Below are positions 5,568 to 6,020 of a stretch of 6,020 nt of DNA, piece after piece. This stretch comes from Gammaproteobacteria bacterium (GTDB lineage: Bacteria; Pseudomonadota; Gammaproteobacteria; GCF-002020875). The notes under the pieces were generated by a model. That model had not been told where the DNA came from, ran no database searches, and saw only the letters and a list, made by a program, of their open reading frames with translations. The DNA lies in contig JABHIC010000121.1 of NCBI GenBank assembly GCA_018671205.1, positions 1 through 6,020 of the forward strand. Direction: 5' to 3'. The position numbers were made by a program, and so were the translations under genes. Numbering within the stretch: the first letter of the stretch is position 1; each line of letters opens with the position of its first letter.

Positions 5568-6020
5568 AATATTGAACCGGGCTTCTCATTTGAGGAATCA
5601 GAGCCAGTGGATCCATTGCATTGGCTCTTCTGACCCCCAGTGCATACTCAGGCATAAAGGTGGGGTAGAAGATAGGGACGGGACGATTCCATTCAGCGTC
5701 ACGCCCCTCTTCCACTCTGGAGAGCTGATCAGCCTCGAATGCAACCTGCTCCATATCCAGCTCACTGGTCTCAAACTCATCCACAATGGCCTCTTGGTAG
5801 GGGGTCTCCGCCGAGGTTAAATGGTCATCACCTGGTGCAACCCGGCAGGGAGAGAGCTCCAGAGCTGCGGTTGTCTGCTCAACCACCGCAGCCGCCTTAC
5901 GCTCTCCCAATAGCTGGGGGAGATGCTGGGCATGGATCTCTCCCAGTGCCCAGACATCCTCTATCCCCTCAGTAGCTCCCTGAATGCCCACCGGGCCCCC
6001 CTCTCTATTCTGCTCCCCCA
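5551..6020 (-). CDS. C-terminal part of an unrecognised protein (partial)
   Basis: The frame is open from the window edge to TAA at 5553-5551, giving at least 156 residues, so the real start probably lies outside. A GTG at 5991 could be internal or a start, but nothing supports it as a start. The visible part has an alanine- and glutamate-rich segment (about 20-50 residues in, ERKAAAVVEQTTAALEL), an acidic stretch (EAIVDEFETSELDMEQVAFE), then a proline- and aromatic-containing tail (RPVPIFYPTFMPEYALG) ending PVQYFGFQQ. No domain is recognised. I accept it as coding because it is the longest open frame here, has plausible composition, and overlaps the next gene in the manner of an operon. Confidence 0.6.
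   Translation of the reverse strand, partial: GEQNREGGPVGIQGATEGIEDVWALGEIHAQHLPQLLGERKAAAVVEQTTAALELSPCRVAPGDDHLTSAETPYQEAIVDEFETSELDMEQVAFEADQLSRVEEGRDAEWNRPVPIFYPTFMPEYALGVRRANAMDPLALIPQMRSPVQYFGFQQ

Overview
This looks like a chromosomal segment from a Gram-negative proteobacterium, probably gammaproteobacterial. The evidence is indirect: Sec signal peptides and periplasmic-type proteins, a DUF302 protein, and a PDC-sensor-type protein of a kind I associate with sulfur-oxidising Gammaproteobacteria. That last association is from memory and no phylogenetic marker is present. Base composition looks intermediate, with AT-rich intergenic gaps. There are no rRNA or tRNA genes, CRISPR arrays, transposases or phage genes.

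Layout. Positions 1-74 hold the 3' end of an unidentified + strand gene. Its stop overlaps the GTG start of a family-6 (hypoxanthine-type) DNA glycosylase at 71-598. Convergent to it is an O6-alkylguanine-DNA alkyltransferase (ogt, 639-1142, - strand), so two enzymes for damaged bases sit tail to tail. A 319-base gap (1143-1461) follows and carries a perfect 17-bp inverted repeat with a 4-base loop. Next on + are a soluble PDC/Cache-like sensor protein (1462-2511), a terminator-like hairpin overlapped by a candidate promoter, and a secreted DUF302 protein (2656-3141). A strong bidirectional terminator (3163-3207) separates these from four - strand genes.

Read in their own direction, the - strand genes are: the C-terminal part of an unrecognised protein running off the window end (5551-6020); a secreted protein of LolA/DUF4412-like appearance (4956-5567) that overlaps it by 17 bases and apparently starts at TTG; a membrane-anchored, proline-rich, two-TPR protein (3926-4843) with its own plausible promoter; and a small single-pass membrane protein (3228-3818) whose C-terminal half is a methionine-cored coiled coil. 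These four look like envelope proteins, but no pathway can be assigned.

The most unusual items are the methionine heptad coiled coil, the perfect palindrome between ogt and the sensor gene, and a 15-bp duplication inside the TPR gene that is translated in two different frames. I found no clear evidence for a wholly new multi-gene system.
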